DNA of 64,000 bases from Paenibacillus sp. S150 (lineage in GTDB: Bacteria; Bacillota; Bacilli; Paenibacillales; Paenibacillaceae). The notes below the pieces were generated by a model. The model worked only from the letters and a program-made list of their open reading frames with translations. It was not told where the DNA came from and did not search any database. Position numbers and translations under genes: made by a program. Every line of letters starts with the position of its first letter. Position 1 is the first letter of the stretch. Below are positions 1 to 8,152 of the stretch, piece after piece. Location of the stretch: NCBI RefSeq assembly GCF_019352175.1, contig NZ_JACBYI010000037.1, forward strand, positions 1 to 64,000, read 5' to 3'.

Positions 1-889
1 ACAAGCCCAAAGATATATTCAAAACGGCCTGAGATGGGTTGTGGACCTCGACCTTGAGAGATTCTTTGACCGGGTAAACCACGACATGCGGATGGCAAGA
101 GTGGCGCGGAAAGTGACGGACAAAAGAGTACTGACCCTGATTCGCGCGTATCTGAACGCCGGAGTCATGGTGAATGGAAAATGGGAACACAGCCGAGAAG
201 GAACGCCGCAGGGGGGGCCGCTCAGTCCGCTTTTGGCAAACATTCTACTGGATGACCTGGACAAGGAACTGACCGGACGCGGGCTGCGCTTTGTACGCTA
301 TGCAGACGACTGCAACATCTTGGTGGCGAGTAAACGGGCAGGGGAACGGGTCATGGAATCGGAAAGCCGGTTTGTAGAAGGAAAGCTAAACCTAAAAGTG
401 AACCGGGAGAAAAGTGCGGTAGCTAGACCCTGGCACCGAAAGTTCCTAGGATTCAGTTTCCTGAGCCAGAAACAGGCAACGATTCGAATCGCACCGAAGA
501 GTCTCAACGCATGTAAAGAAAGGATTCGGGAGCTAACGAATCGGACCTGGTCCATTTCCATGGAAGAGCGAATAAGTCGACTAAACCGGTATCTGATGGG
601 CTGGCTCGGTTATTTCCGTCTAGCCCCGGCGAAGACACACTTCCAAACGCTGGACCAGTGGATTCGAAGGAGACTTCGAAGGTGTCTGTGGAAACAGTGG
701 AAACGAGTACGTACACGAATCCGTGAGCTTCGGGCACTCGGGGTTCCCAAGTGGGCTTGTTTGAAGATGGCCAACTCGCGGCGAGGCGCGTGGGAAATGT
801 CCCGGAACACGAATAATGCCCTTCCGACTTCCTATTGGGAAGCGAAAGGGCTGAAAAGTTTACTTTCATGTTACTTGGAGCTTGGTTAA
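1..889 (+). CDS. ltrA: Group II intron reverse transcriptase/maturase (5' end outside window)
   Basis: Multifunctional intron protein: reverse transcriptase plus RNA-splicing maturase. The frame is open to base 2, and the residues before the GTG at 41 continue the family pattern (WVVDLDLERFFDRVNHD), so that GTG is not the real start. Visible are the RT catalytic motif RYADDCNILV and the EGTPQGGPLSPLLANILLDD block. After these come the maturase/thumb region with LSRLNRYLMGWLGYFRLA and a basic C-terminus (RRRLRRCLWKQWKR). The TAA at 887-889 lies just upstream of domain V. No HNH endonuclease motif is seen at the C-terminus. The visible part looks intact. Confidence 0.93.
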   Translation, partial: QAQRYIQNGLRWVVDLDLERFFDRVNHDMRMARVARKVTDKRVLTLIRAYLNAGVMVNGKWEHSREGTPQGGPLSPLLANILLDDLDKELTGRGLRFVRYADDCNILVASKRAGERVMESESRFVEGKLNLKVNREKSAVARPWHRKFLGFSFLSQKQATIRIAPKSLNACKERIRELTNRTWSISMEERISRLNRYLMGWLGYFRLAPAKTHFQTLDQWIRRRLRRCLWKQWKRVRTRIRELRALGVPKWACLKMANSRRGAWEMSRNTNNALPTSYWEAKGLKSLLSCYLELG

Positions 890-896
890 CCTTTTG

Positions 897-962
897 GAAC
901 CGCCGTATGCGGACCCGCATGTACGGTGGTGTGAGAGGACGGAGGCTTGCCGCCCTCTCCTA
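897..962 (+). ncRNA. Group II intron domains V and VI
   Basis: Two consecutive stem-loops directly follow the maturase stop codon. The first (897-931) has the long stem, GNRA-like turn and length of catalytic domain V. The second (932-962) pairs GAGAGGACGG with its near complement CCGCCCTCTC and should carry the branch-point adenosine. The assignment rests on position and pairing; no covariance model was run. Confidence 0.75.
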
Positions 963-1000
963 CTCGATAGGATTAAATGTAGAGGCAGTCTTCAGGTGAA

Positions 1001-1711
1001 TTACCAGGCATAAACCCCGCTCACATCCAAAAACTCTCCATTATGGCGCTTCCCGTCCGTGGCATAGCCTACGATAATGGCCGCCCCGGCTTCTTTGGAT
1101 TTCCCGCCTTCTGCATTCCCGTTCAGGTCCGTCTTAGTGAACCCCGGAGTTACGGCGAAGACCTGGGCTTTGCTGTTTTTTAATTCCAGGGCCATAGAGA
1201 CCGTCATTGCATTGTTTGCCGTTTTGGAGGAATTGTAGTCAAACGCATTCAGCGCATATTCGGAACTCTGCATGAAGTGAAGCGACGCCATATCGGTTGA
1301 GACATTCACAATCGTCCCTTCATTCTCTTTAATTAGTGGAAACAGGCGCTGGTTCAGACGGAAGGTCCCGAAGAAATTCACTTCAAATGCGTTCCGCAAA
1401 TGCTCCTCCCGGGTCTCGCTGAATGAACCCGAGAACGCCCCCGGCATGCCGGCATTGTTAATCAGGAGCGTCAGACCGGCATACCGGCTGCGAATCGTCC
1501 CGGCTGCCTGCTCAATACTGTCCAGATTCGTCATGTCAATAGGGAGGAACGCTGCGTCCAGTCCTCGGCCGGTTAACTCAGATACTGCCGCTTCTCCCCG
1601 TTCGGGGCTGCGTGCGCCAAGCAATACCCTCCAGCCCGCTTCCCCGAGCTGTCTTGCGATTTCGAATCCAATCCCTTTATTGGCACCTGTTACAAAAGCG
1701 ACTTTGGTCAT
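1001..1711 (-). CDS. SDR family NAD(P)-dependent oxidoreductase
   Basis: Cytosolic short-chain dehydrogenase of 236 residues, the usual length of a classical SDR. The cofactor-binding TGANKGIG is at residues 8-15, NNAG follows the fourth strand, and the catalytic pair lies in DYNSSK (Tyr-x3-Lys). The closest style is the carbonyl-reductase-like group. The substrate cannot be read from the sequence. It is divergent from a MerR regulator gene and has a promoter with a 19-bp spacer containing an inverted repeat, so it is very probably the target of that regulator. A role in detoxifying reactive carbonyls would fit but is inference. Confidence 0.9.
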   Translation of the reverse strand: MTKVAFVTGANKGIGFEIARQLGEAGWRVLLGARSPERGEAAVSELTGRGLDAAFLPIDMTNLDSIEQAAGTIRSRYAGLTLLINNAGMPGAFSGSFSETREEHLRNAFEVNFFGTFRLNQRLFPLIKENEGTIVNVSTDMASLHFMQSSEYALNAFDYNSSKTANNAMTVSMALELKNSKAQVFAVTPGFTKTDLNGNAEGGKSKEAGAAIIVGYATDGKRHNGEFLDVSGVYAW

Positions 1712-1754
1712 TGTTATCCCTCTTTCCGTAAATTTGTAGCTATCAACAATTCCT

Positions 1755-1785
1755 AGCTTACTATGCTACACTAGGTGTAGGTCAA
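1755..1785 (-). promoter_or_regulatory. MerR-type promoter/operator of the SDR gene
   Basis: Read on the minus strand: -35 TTGACC (1785-1780), a 19-bp spacer and -10 TAAGCT (1760-1755). The spacer holds the perfect inverted repeat CTACAC-TAG-GTGTAG (1766-1780). A 19-bp spacer with the dyad between the boxes is the hallmark of promoters activated by MerR proteins through DNA distortion. The adjacent divergent gene encodes a MerR protein. Confidence 0.8.
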
Positions 1786-1804
1786 CACTAAAGGTCAGGG
1801 AGTG

Positions 1805-2170
1805 ATGAAGATTTTTACGATAGGACAAGTCGCCAATAAAGTAGGGATAAATATAGGAGCGATTCGCTTTTATGAACGGAAAGGCCTTCTGGAGCCTGCG
1901 GTCCGCAACGAACAGAACAACCGGCTGTATACCGAACAGGAGATCAACTGGCTGGTATTTCTTAAATGTCTGCGGGAAACGGGAATGAGTGTCGAGGAGA
2001 TTAAGAAGTACCACGACATGGTCAAAGCGGGAACATCCACTCTGCCGGAGAGGATCAAGCTTATTCAGGACCAGAAGCAAGCCCTTTTGGACGAAATTGA
2101 ACAGAAAAAAGCTCAACTCGTTCATCTCGAGCATAAGCTTGAGCGCTACTATCGCGGGGAAAATTATTAG
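1805..2170 (+). CDS. MerR family transcriptional regulator
   Basis: 121-residue regulator with the N-terminal winged helix (FTIGQVANKVGINIGAIRFYERKGLL, residues 4-29) and a C-terminal dimerisation coiled coil (about 75-118). It has no long effector domain and no conserved cysteine cluster, so it is not a metal sensor of the classical type. Length and layout resemble the small AdhR/NmlR-like MerR group that responds to aldehydes or electrophiles. I chose the ATG at 1805 over the in-frame GTG directly before it. It lies divergent to the SDR gene, with the operator between them. Confidence 0.9.
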   Translation: MKIFTIGQVANKVGINIGAIRFYERKGLLEPAVRNEQNNRLYTEQEINWLVFLKCLRETGMSVEEIKKYHDMVKAGTSTLPERIKLIQDQKQALLDEIEQKKAQLVHLEHKLERYYRGENY

Positions 2171-2492
2171 GAATATGGCAGGATGGAAATTTCAAGCACT
2201 GCCCTGGCGCAGCCCGAACCGTTGCCGCCCCCGCTTAATTCCGGCAGCTCAAGATTATTCCTCTACCCAGCTATCCATTGTGCAAAAATCTCCTTCTCAC
2301 CCTCCCGGTCTTCCATCAATGTCACAATCCTTGCTATAAAGGTCACCAGATTAGTAGCAGGCAGAGCGGCGGATTTCTACAATCAAGGTAACGGAGCAGT
2401 TTTCCGCACGCCTTCCTTCCTTTGCCGAAAGGAGCGTACACCAGGAAGAACGGAGGAGTGAGTCAAATTATGAACACAATGGAGGTAATGAC
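2171..2492 (+). other. Intergenic region before the GH87 gene
   Basis: About 320 bases without a convincing gene. A 92-codon open frame here has no ribosome site and no recognisable sequence. The only clear signal is the ribosome binding site GGAGGT just before the ATG at 2493. I see no riboswitch or strong sigma-A promoter. Confidence 0.4.
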
Positions 2493-5400
2493 ATGTTAAG
2501 AAGGTTAAGGAGCAACAAGCTCTTAGCGTACGTACTGGTTCTATCCTTGCTGGTGCTGCAATTTCCGCTGGGGAATCATGTTGTATCTGCGGCGGCGCAA
2601 ACGTATGAAGCGGAAGCCGCGACCCTTGCAGGCGGAGCCGTTATTGCGGCTGACCATACAGGGTATACGGGAACGGGCTTTGTAGGCGGGTATACCGATG
2701 CCAATAAAGGCAATGCTTCTGTGAAATTTAACGTAAGCGCTTCCGCGGCGGGCAGCTATACGACTGTTTTGAGGTACGCAAACGGTTCAGGTGCGGCGCA
2801 GACCTTAAGCCTGTACATTAATAACACCAAGCTGAGACAGATATCCCTTCCGGCGACCTCCGACTGGAATACCTGGGCAACGGAAACAGAGAATATAACG
2901 CTGAATTCCGGCAGCAACACCATCACCTACAAATTCGATACGACCGACACAGGCAATGTGAATCTGGACAACATCGTGCTGGATGCCTCCCTCGGAACCA
3001 ATCTGGCCCTCAACAAAAGCGTCACCGCAAACAATACGTTCTCCGGCTTCCCAGCGGCCAACGCGGTGGACGGGAATGCTGCAACTTACTATGAAGGTGC
3101 GGCGAATGCTTATCCGAGCACGCTGACTGTAGATCTGGGCAGTGCGCAAAATGTGGGAACCGCAGTGCTGAAGCTCCCGGCGGGCTGGGGAACCCGGACG
3201 CAGACGCTTTCCATTCTGGGCAGCACCAATAACACCACGTACAGCACATTATCAGCTTCACAGACCTATACCTTCAATCCAACCTCGAATAATACGGTCT
3301 CGATTTCTTTTACAGCGGCTTCCGCAAGATATGTAAGAGTGAACATAACCGCTAATTCAGGTTCTGCCGCAGGCCAGGTAGCGGAGCTTGAAGTGTACGG
3401 CTCCGGTACAGTTACGCCTACGGCAACTCCAGTGCCAACGGCCACACCGACGGCAGTACCCACCGCTACTCCTGCGCCAACCGCCGCACCGGCGGGAACC
3501 TATGAGGCGGAGACGGCAACCCTTGCAGGCGGTGCAGTTATTGCAACGGATCATACGGGCTATAGCGGATCTGGTTTTGTGGGGGGATTCACGGATGCGA
3601 ACAAGGGCAATGCCTCGGTAAAATTCACCGTGGGCGCAGCCTCCGCCGCCAACTATGATATCACCCTGCGCTATGCCAATGGTTCTTCAGCAGCGCAGAC
3701 CTTAAGTCTGTACGTGAACGGGATCAAGGTCGGCCAGACCCAGCTGGCCGCAACAGCCAGCTGGGATACCTGGACTACGAAGCTGGATACCGTTGCCTTG
3801 AATGCAGGCAGCAATACGGTCATGTACAAATACGACACGACAGACACCGGCAATGTGAACCTGGATAGAATCAGCGTAGCGGTTGCCCCGCTCCCAACGC
3901 CTACACCAGCGCCGACCGCCACTCCGGTTCCAACGCCTACACCATCACCAGGTACGTATGGAGCGTCTATGCCGTATGACACCTATGAAGCAGAAAATGC
4001 AGCCTACACCGGAGCGCTTATCGGTTCCTCCACAACGGCAGGCAATATCGCTTCCGAGGCTTCCGGCCGCAAAGCGGTTAGGCTTACAGCTGCAGGCCAA
4101 TACGTACAGATTACCCTTGCCAAAGCAGCCCAAGGCGTAACGGTAAGATACTCCATCCCGGACAATGCAGCCGGAACCGGAATCGACTCTGCAATCAGCA
4201 TGTACATCGGCGGAGCCCTGTTCAAGGATATTAATCTGACCTCCAAATACAGCTGGAATTACGGGGAATGGGGAACCGAAGGCGGAGAGATCCGCTGGTC
4301 CAACAATCCGAATGCCGCCTCTACCACACCGGCTCATATGTATGACGAGGTTTCCGTAGTGCTGGATAAATCCTATCCGGCCGGAACCGTCATCAGGCTG
4401 CAAAGAAATGCATCGAACCTGAACTTCAGCTCCACTGCGGGCGTAACGGTGGATCTGATCGAAACCGAAGCTATCCCCGCGGCATTAACCATGCCTTCGA
4501 ATTATGTGTCCATCACCAGCTATGGCGCGGTAGCGAATGATGGTGTCGATGATACCACAGCCATCAATAACGCAATCAATGCAGTCAAGAACTCCGGCGG
4601 CACCTACAAGGGCGTGTGGATTCCGTCAGGCAGCTTCACTCTGAACACAGGAACCCGGGGCGCGGGGTATAACAGCACGGGAACAAGACTCTATCTGGAC
4701 AGCGGCGTTTCCGTAAAAGGGGCCGGGGTCTGGTATTCCACCCTGTCCGGCAATTATGCAGGCTTCTACCTGCGGGGCGGCAATGTTACCCTGTCCGACT
4801 TCAGGATCAGCGCCAATGACCTGATCCGTGACGACTATAACGGCGTGTCCGGGGTGGAAGGCAACGGCACCAACTCCATCATGAACAATCTGTGGATTGA
4901 GCATGGCAAGGTAGGCTTCTGGTTCACCAACCAGACGAATAACGTCACCATCTCGAACTCCAGAGTCAGAAATGTCTGGGCGGACGGCATCAACCTCCAC
5001 TATGGCACCGCCAATTCCACTGTTACCAATAACTCTGTCCGCAACACCGGAGACGACGGAATGGCCATGTGGTCCGACACGTATCTGAATACCAGCAATA
5101 CGTTCAGCTACAATACCGTACAGATTCCAACCCTGGCGAACAACATCGCCATTTACGGCGGCAAGGACAACAAAATCATCGGCAACCTGCTCACAGATAC
5201 CGTGCGGACAGGCGCCGGGATCGCCTTCGGCACGAACTTCAATCCGCCGTCCATGACCGGAACCCTGACCATCCAGAACAACATGCTGCTGCGCACCGGC
5301 TCCGCCCACCGCGACTACGGCTACCAGATCGGCGCCATCTGGGCCTACTGGCTGAACAACAACGGCAAGGCCCAGAACCTGGCCGTAACCGTATCCGGCA

Positions 5401-5636
5401 ACACGCTCCAAGACAGCACCTACTCGGGCATCTTCATCGAAGAACCGGCACCGAACATCTCGGTGACTTATGCTTCGAATACTATTATCAACGCCGGAAC
5501 CTACGGCGTATACGTCCAAGGCACCGCCACCGGAACCTCGGTGTTCAACAATAACACGGTAACAGGTGCACCATCCGGGAAGTTCCTGAATACCTCGGCG
5601 AGCTTTACGGTGTCGGGGTCGGGGAATAACTGGTAA
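2493..5636 (+). CDS. Secreted modular alpha-1,3-glucanase, GH87 type
   Basis: Extracellular enzyme of 1047 residues predicted to hydrolyse alpha-1,3-glucan (mutan, fungal wall alpha-glucan). Order: signal peptide (1-33); CBM6/35-like beta-sandwich (37-165); F5/8C discoidin-like domain (168-308); Pro/Thr linker (309-335); a second CBM6-like domain nearly identical in pattern to the first (336-465); a second Pro/Thr linker; a galactose-binding-like domain (492-665); C-terminal right-handed beta-helix (670-1047) opening with SYGAVANDGVDDTTAI. Candidate catalytic aspartates are D831 (ADGINLH), D854 and D855 (GDDGMAMW). Their 23/24-residue spacing matches, from memory, the Asp triad of characterised GH87 enzymes. 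It is not a pectate lyase, although the helix opening resembles Pectate_lyase_3. The ribosome site GGAGGT precedes ATG 2493. It is monocistronic with its own terminator. Confidence 0.85.
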   Translation: MLRRLRSNKLLAYVLVLSLLVLQFPLGNHVVSAAAQTYEAEAATLAGGAVIAADHTGYTGTGFVGGYTDANKGNASVKFNVSASAAGSYTTVLRYANGSGAAQTLSLYINNTKLRQISLPATSDWNTWATETENITLNSGSNTITYKFDTTDTGNVNLDNIVLDASLGTNLALNKSVTANNTFSGFPAANAVDGNAATYYEGAANAYPSTLTVDLGSAQNVGTAVLKLPAGWGTRTQTLSILGSTNNTTYSTLSASQTYTFNPTSNNTVSISFTAASARYVRVNITANSGSAAGQVAELEVYGSGTVTPTATPVPTATPTAVPTATPAPTAAPAGTYEAETATLAGGAVIATDHTGYSGSGFVGGFTDANKGNASVKFTVGAASAANYDITLRYANGSSAAQTLSLYVNGIKVGQTQLAATASWDTWTTKLDTVALNAGSNTVMYKYDTTDTGNVNLDRISVAVAPLPTPTPAPTATPVPTPTPSPGTYGASMPYDTYEAENAAYTGALIGSSTTAGNIASEASGRKAVRLTAAGQYVQITLAKAAQGVTVRYSIPDNAAGTGIDSAISMYIGGALFKDINLTSKYSWNYGEWGTEGGEIRWSNNPNAASTTPAHMYDEVSVVLDKSYPAGTVIRLQRNASNLNFSSTAGVTVDLIETEAIPAALTMPSNYVSITSYGAVANDGVDDTTAINNAINAVKNSGGTYKGVWIPSGSFTLNTGTRGAGYNSTGTRLYLDSGVSVKGAGVWYSTLSGNYAGFYLRGGNVTLSDFRISANDLIRDDYNGVSGVEGNGTNSIMNNLWIEHGKVGFWFTNQTNNVTISNSRVRNVWADGINLHYGTANSTVTNNSVRNTGDDGMAMWSDTYLNTSNTFSYNTVQIPTLANNIAIYGGKDNKIIGNLLTDTVRTGAGIAFGTNFNPPSMTGTLTIQNNMLLRTGSAHRDYGYQIGAIWAYWLNNNGKAQNLAVTVSGNTLQDSTYSGIFIEEPAPNISVTYASNTIINAGTYGVYVQGTATGTSVFNNNTVTGAPSGKFLNTSASFTVSGSGNNW

Positions 5637-5700
5637 GTAGGATGGAAGAGGGAAGGCAAGGAACGGGAATGGGATTTAAAAGTGAATAGACGGTAAAAGG

Positions 5701-5742
5701 GCTGCCCCCAGATAATCGGAAGATTATTTGGGGGCGGTTTTT
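5701..5742 (+). terminator. Rho-independent terminator of the GH87 gene
   Basis: Long stem (GCTGCCCCCAGATAATC against GATTATTTGGGGGCGG) with a GGAA-type loop, followed by TTTTT. It lies 65 bases after the GH87 stop codon. Confidence 0.9.
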
Positions 5743-5855
5743 AATACATTTCAAGGATCGGAATGGGGGTGAGTACGCCTCGCACATACTGCCGATTGTA
5801 TTCCTCAGGTCTGTCAAAGTAATCGCCTTTTCCAAAGGTAAAGAGGGCATTAATT
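5741..5855 (-). pseudogene. Unrecognised gene remnant (C-terminal tail)
   Basis: On the minus strand a short frame ending in TAA (5743-5741) reads FTFGKGDYFDRPEEYNRQYV then RGVLTPIPILEMY. Its composition is protein-like, unlike random frames here. It has no start codon or ribosome site, and upstream the frame runs into low-quality sequence. It is best read as the 3' scrap of a lost gene next to other remnants. The family is not recognised. Confidence 0.35.
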
Positions 5856-5964
5856 ACTAGCGGCGAGGGGGAAACCAATATCGATATTAAACGGGGTTGG
5901 TTTTTGCAGTATTATCTAAAGGTTATGCTTCTTCTCGTTCCACTCGATAACAGACTTCAGTACA

Positions 5965-6330
5965 CTAAGCGCCATCTTCTGATCCTCCGATGGAGGTTCT
6001 GGGCAGATCAAGCACAGCAATTACTTCCCGATTGATCTTAGTGAGTGCTGCTATTTCCGCTGTACTCCTATCACAGATCAAAGTCATATGTTCATCTAAC
6101 GCTTTGCGGTGGTCTGTATCATCCCCAAAACGGAAAATTTCTATAGCGGGAACTTGGAAGGCAGCTATTATTTTCTCCAGTGTCTCCAAAGAAATGTTCC
6201 GGTCGCCCCGTTCTACTCCACCTATGTAACTGTAATGAAGCGATGCTGCTTCGGCCAGTTGTTCTTGTGTCCATCCTTTTGCTGTTCTAAGCTCTCGTAT
6301 CCGATTGCCGGCTCTTTCGGGTAAATTCAT
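5965..6330 (-). CDS. XRE/Cro-family regulator, C-terminus probably frameshifted
   Basis: HTH_XRE DNA-binding protein: NRIRELRTAKGWTQEQLAEA, then YSYIGGVERGDRNISLETLE (residues 9-55). The ATG at 6330 is preceded by GAGGTGAT at ideal spacing, better than an upstream in-frame start. The frame now ends after DLPRTSIGGSEDGA. Removing one base from the CCC run at 6001-6003 (minus strand) instead gives LPEPPSEDQKMALSVLKSVI and then EWNEKKHNL, ending in TAG at 5918-5916. That looks like the original C-terminus. The encoded protein may still bind DNA because the HTH is intact. A sequencing error is the alternative explanation. The gene lies downstream of a second, clearly broken XRE gene. Confidence 0.75.
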   Translation of the reverse strand: MNLPERAGNRIRELRTAKGWTQEQLAEAASLHYSYIGGVERGDRNISLETLEKIIAAFQVPAIEIFRFGDDTDHRKALDEHMTLICDRSTAEIAALTKINREVIAVLDLPRTSIGGSEDGA

Positions 6331-6349
6331 GTGATCACCTCGTTCATGC

Positions 6350-6591
6350 TTAATCCTTGAAAGCTCCCCGCACCTCTCTAACAACTCTCTTCAATGTATC
6401 AATTTGTTTTGCACTCAACTCACTGACAGTAACTGCATATTTCATCAATTGCTCTACGCTTCGCAGCGTTCTACTGCCCCAATGTATGCATCATCCAAGT
6501 TGGATAGTTCCGCTAACTGTTGTTGTGTTAGTCCCTTTGCTTTTCTTATAGCCCGAATTCTGTCTCCGACTGTACTCCGTAAGTCTGTCAT
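6350..6591 (-). pseudogene. Broken XRE-family regulator gene
   Basis: Starts well: ATG at 6591 with ribosome site GAGGTGAT, then MTDLRSTVGDRIRAIRKAKG and LTQQQLAELSNLDDAYIGAV, an XRE helix-turn-helix. After 45 codons it stops at TAG (6456-6454), exactly where ERGERN-type residues are expected (it reads ERCEA). Another frame continues with VEQLMKYAVTVSELSAKQID and TLKRVVREVRGAFKD to TAA at 6352-6350. A short deletion or frameshift in the middle of the regulator explains both halves. It lies immediately upstream of and co-directional with the other XRE gene and shares its ribosome-site sequence, suggesting an old duplication. Confidence 0.7.
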
Positions 6592-6605
6592 GGTAATCAC
6601 CTCTC

Positions 6606-6850
6606 CTAAAAGGTTAGGGTATGCGCGATTTCTTCAGGATAATCCGGAGGCGCTGGACTGGACGATACAGTCTTTGGTGCTGGCTCACCAGTCCAGGCAT
6701 GACGGGGATTTCAAGCGCTGCCTGGCGCTGTTCGAAACACTGCGTGAAGGGGTCACTGAAGAGCAGGCCCGGCGATATCATGAGGTGCTGACGGAGTGTC
6801 TGGGTCAAGTTGTTTTGAAGATACCGGAACTTGCGCAGGCCTGTGGCTGA
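6606..6850 (+). pseudogene. Unrecognised 5'-truncated ORF
   Basis: A plus-strand frame ending in TGA at 6850 encodes a protein-like stretch: RFLQDNPEALDWTIQSLVLA, then a helical region with LFETLREGVTEEQARRYHEV. No start codon with a ribosome site exists. The upstream part of the frame is antisense to the broken XRE gene, so the true N-terminus is missing. Family unknown. It could be a fragment joined to this spot by rearrangement. Confidence 0.35.
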
Positions 6851-6853
6851 GGG

Positions 6854-7057
6854 TCAAGTGGTTTTCTTGTTCAGCAGCAGAAAGATCATTCCGCCAAAAA
6901 CAAATCCGCTAATTACACCCGCCAATAAACATTTGATCAAACTGAGTGCAATGTCAGATGCCGTGCTGTCAGGAGTGGCTACTATATTTATAATGAACAG
7001 CAGGCTACACAGGATGGATGTAATCAGAAAAGACTTCGATTTCAGGAACCGCTTCAT
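6854..7057 (-). CDS. Small two-helix membrane protein
   Basis: 67 residues with a strong ribosome site (GGAGGAAAGAA) before ATG 7057. A basic N-terminus (MKRFLKSKS) leads into a first membrane helix (FLITSILCSLLFIINIVA, about 10-27). A short loop follows, then a second helix rich in Gly (LLAGVISGFVFGGMIFLLL, about 44-62) and a basic tail (NKKTT). The pattern is that of a small inner-membrane hairpin protein. No family was recognised and no partner is apparent next to it. Confidence 0.7.
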   Translation of the reverse strand: MKRFLKSKSFLITSILCSLLFIINIVATPDSTASDIALSLIKCLLAGVISGFVFGGMIFLLLNKKTT

Positions 7058-7224
7058 TTCTTTCCTCCATTCAGAAACAATCCTTTTGTTATAAACCTCC
7101 AAAGCAGGACTTTGCATAATTCTACCATAATTATCCTGAGAGTGCAGCGGCGGTGGGCTTGGCTGGCTGGTCCCGGTAGTATATAGTAAAGGGACATATT
7201 TTCCAGGCAGAGGAGCGATGAGGG

Positions 7225-7980
7225 ATGATAGCCTTAATCTTGGCTGCAGGGTATGCGACCCGTCTCTATCCGTTAACCCAAGACACGCCGAAGCCGCTGC
7301 TGCCGGTACAAGGAAGCCGTACAATTCTGGATCTGCTGGTTGGCCGTCTGGAGGTGCTGGAGGAAATTACGGAGATTCTTATTGTGACGAATGAGCGCTT
7401 TTTCCGCGCTTTTGAGCAGTGGCATCGGCAGTATAGGGGTGCGAAGCCGATCCGTATTCTGAATGACGGCACTACTACTCCTGAGGGGCGGTTAGGCGCG
7501 ATTGGCGATATCCAGTTTGTCATTGAACGGGAACGGCTGGCGGATGATCTGCTGGTGCTGGCGGGCGATAATGTGCTCGGCTTTGGCCTTGAAGGGTATC
7601 TGAATTATTTTCATTCGGTGGACAAAGACTGTATTCTGGTCCGGACGGTGGACGATATTGGAGAGCTGCGCAGTGTCGGGGTGGCCGAGCTGGATGCGGA
7701 GCTGCGGGTCCTTTCTTTGGAAGAGAAGCCGCAGAAGCCCCGGACGAACATTGGTGTATTTGCGCTCTACATCTATAAGCGTTCTACGCTGCCGCTGTTC
7801 TCGCGTTATCTCGCCGAGGGCGGCAACCCGGATGCGCCGAGTTATTTTCCTGAATGGCTGCATTCCCGCCAAGAAGTCCGGGCCTACTATACTCAGGGCA
7901 CTATTGAGGATGTAGGCACTCCAGAAGCGTATGCTGAGATGCGGGCCAGGCTGGGGAACGGGCCGGGGGAGAAAGGATAA
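7225..7980 (+). CDS. Sugar nucleotidyltransferase family protein
   Basis: 251-residue cytosolic enzyme with the nucleotidyltransferase signature at the N-terminus (ALILAAGYATRLYPLTQD then TPKPLLPV, residues 3-28). It would transfer a nucleoside monophosphate to a sugar-1-phosphate. LLVLAGDNVLGF (about 108-119) holds the metal-binding Asp, and VGTPEAYAEM near the end is typical of RfbA/GlmU-like pyrophosphorylases. It is shorter than RfbA (about 290) and lacks the GlmU acetyltransferase domain. Base and sugar specificity cannot be deduced. It stands alone, with AGGAG before ATG 7225. Confidence 0.9.
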   Translation: MIALILAAGYATRLYPLTQDTPKPLLPVQGSRTILDLLVGRLEVLEEITEILIVTNERFFRAFEQWHRQYRGAKPIRILNDGTTTPEGRLGAIGDIQFVIERERLADDLLVLAGDNVLGFGLEGYLNYFHSVDKDCILVRTVDDIGELRSVGVAELDAELRVLSLEEKPQKPRTNIGVFALYIYKRSTLPLFSRYLAEGGNPDAPSYFPEWLHSRQEVRAYYTQGTIEDVGTPEAYAEMRARLGNGPGEKG

Positions 7981-8097
7981 TTCTCCAAGCAGCTCATCTA
8001 TAGGAGATGAACCGTTTGTTGCCTCCTGAAATAGTCATAACAGGTACCCTACACGGATGGAGCTGCCAAGGTCCGCAATGCAGTTTCCTTCTAACCC

Positions 8098-8149
8098 AAA
8101 CCAAACGGCGGTCCAGCCCGGAATACCGGGGTGAACCGCCGTTTGGTTT
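8098..8149. terminator. Bidirectional terminator
   Basis: Near-perfect inverted repeat: AAACCAAACGGCGGT pairs with ACCGCCGTTTGGTTT across a 22-base loop. It sits between the convergent nucleotidyltransferase and tlp genes, with A/T-rich edges serving both directions. Confidence 0.8.
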
Positions 8150-8152
8150 GAA

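Larger units (their letters stand above)
1..968 (+). mobile_element. Group II intron, 3' portion
   Basis: This is the 3' part of a retroelement: the end of a maturase/reverse transcriptase gene followed by folded RNA. Bases 897-931 can form the domain V hairpin (ACCGCCGTA pairing with TACGGTGGT around a GCGG/CGC stem). Bases 932-962 form a domain VI-like stem (GAGAGG with CCTCTC). The element probably ends near 968 in CTACTCGAT. Its 5' end lies outside the window. The layout (ORF, then DV, then DVI, then a 3' end in AT) is that of bacterial group II introns. The exact 3' splice point is inferred. Confidence 0.85.

Noticed and set aside
2183..2461. 92-codon frame before the GH87 gene
   Set aside because: No ribosome site, proline/serine-rich nonsense-like translation, and no recognisable family.
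4626..5519. 297-codon frame antisense to the GH87 gene
   Set aside because: Shadow of the strongly supported GH87 reading frame; no start signal.
2493..5636. Pectate lyase assignment for the beta-helix protein
   Set aside because: The opening SYGAVANDGVDDT is common to several beta-helix families; the Asp triad and accessory domains fit GH87 better.
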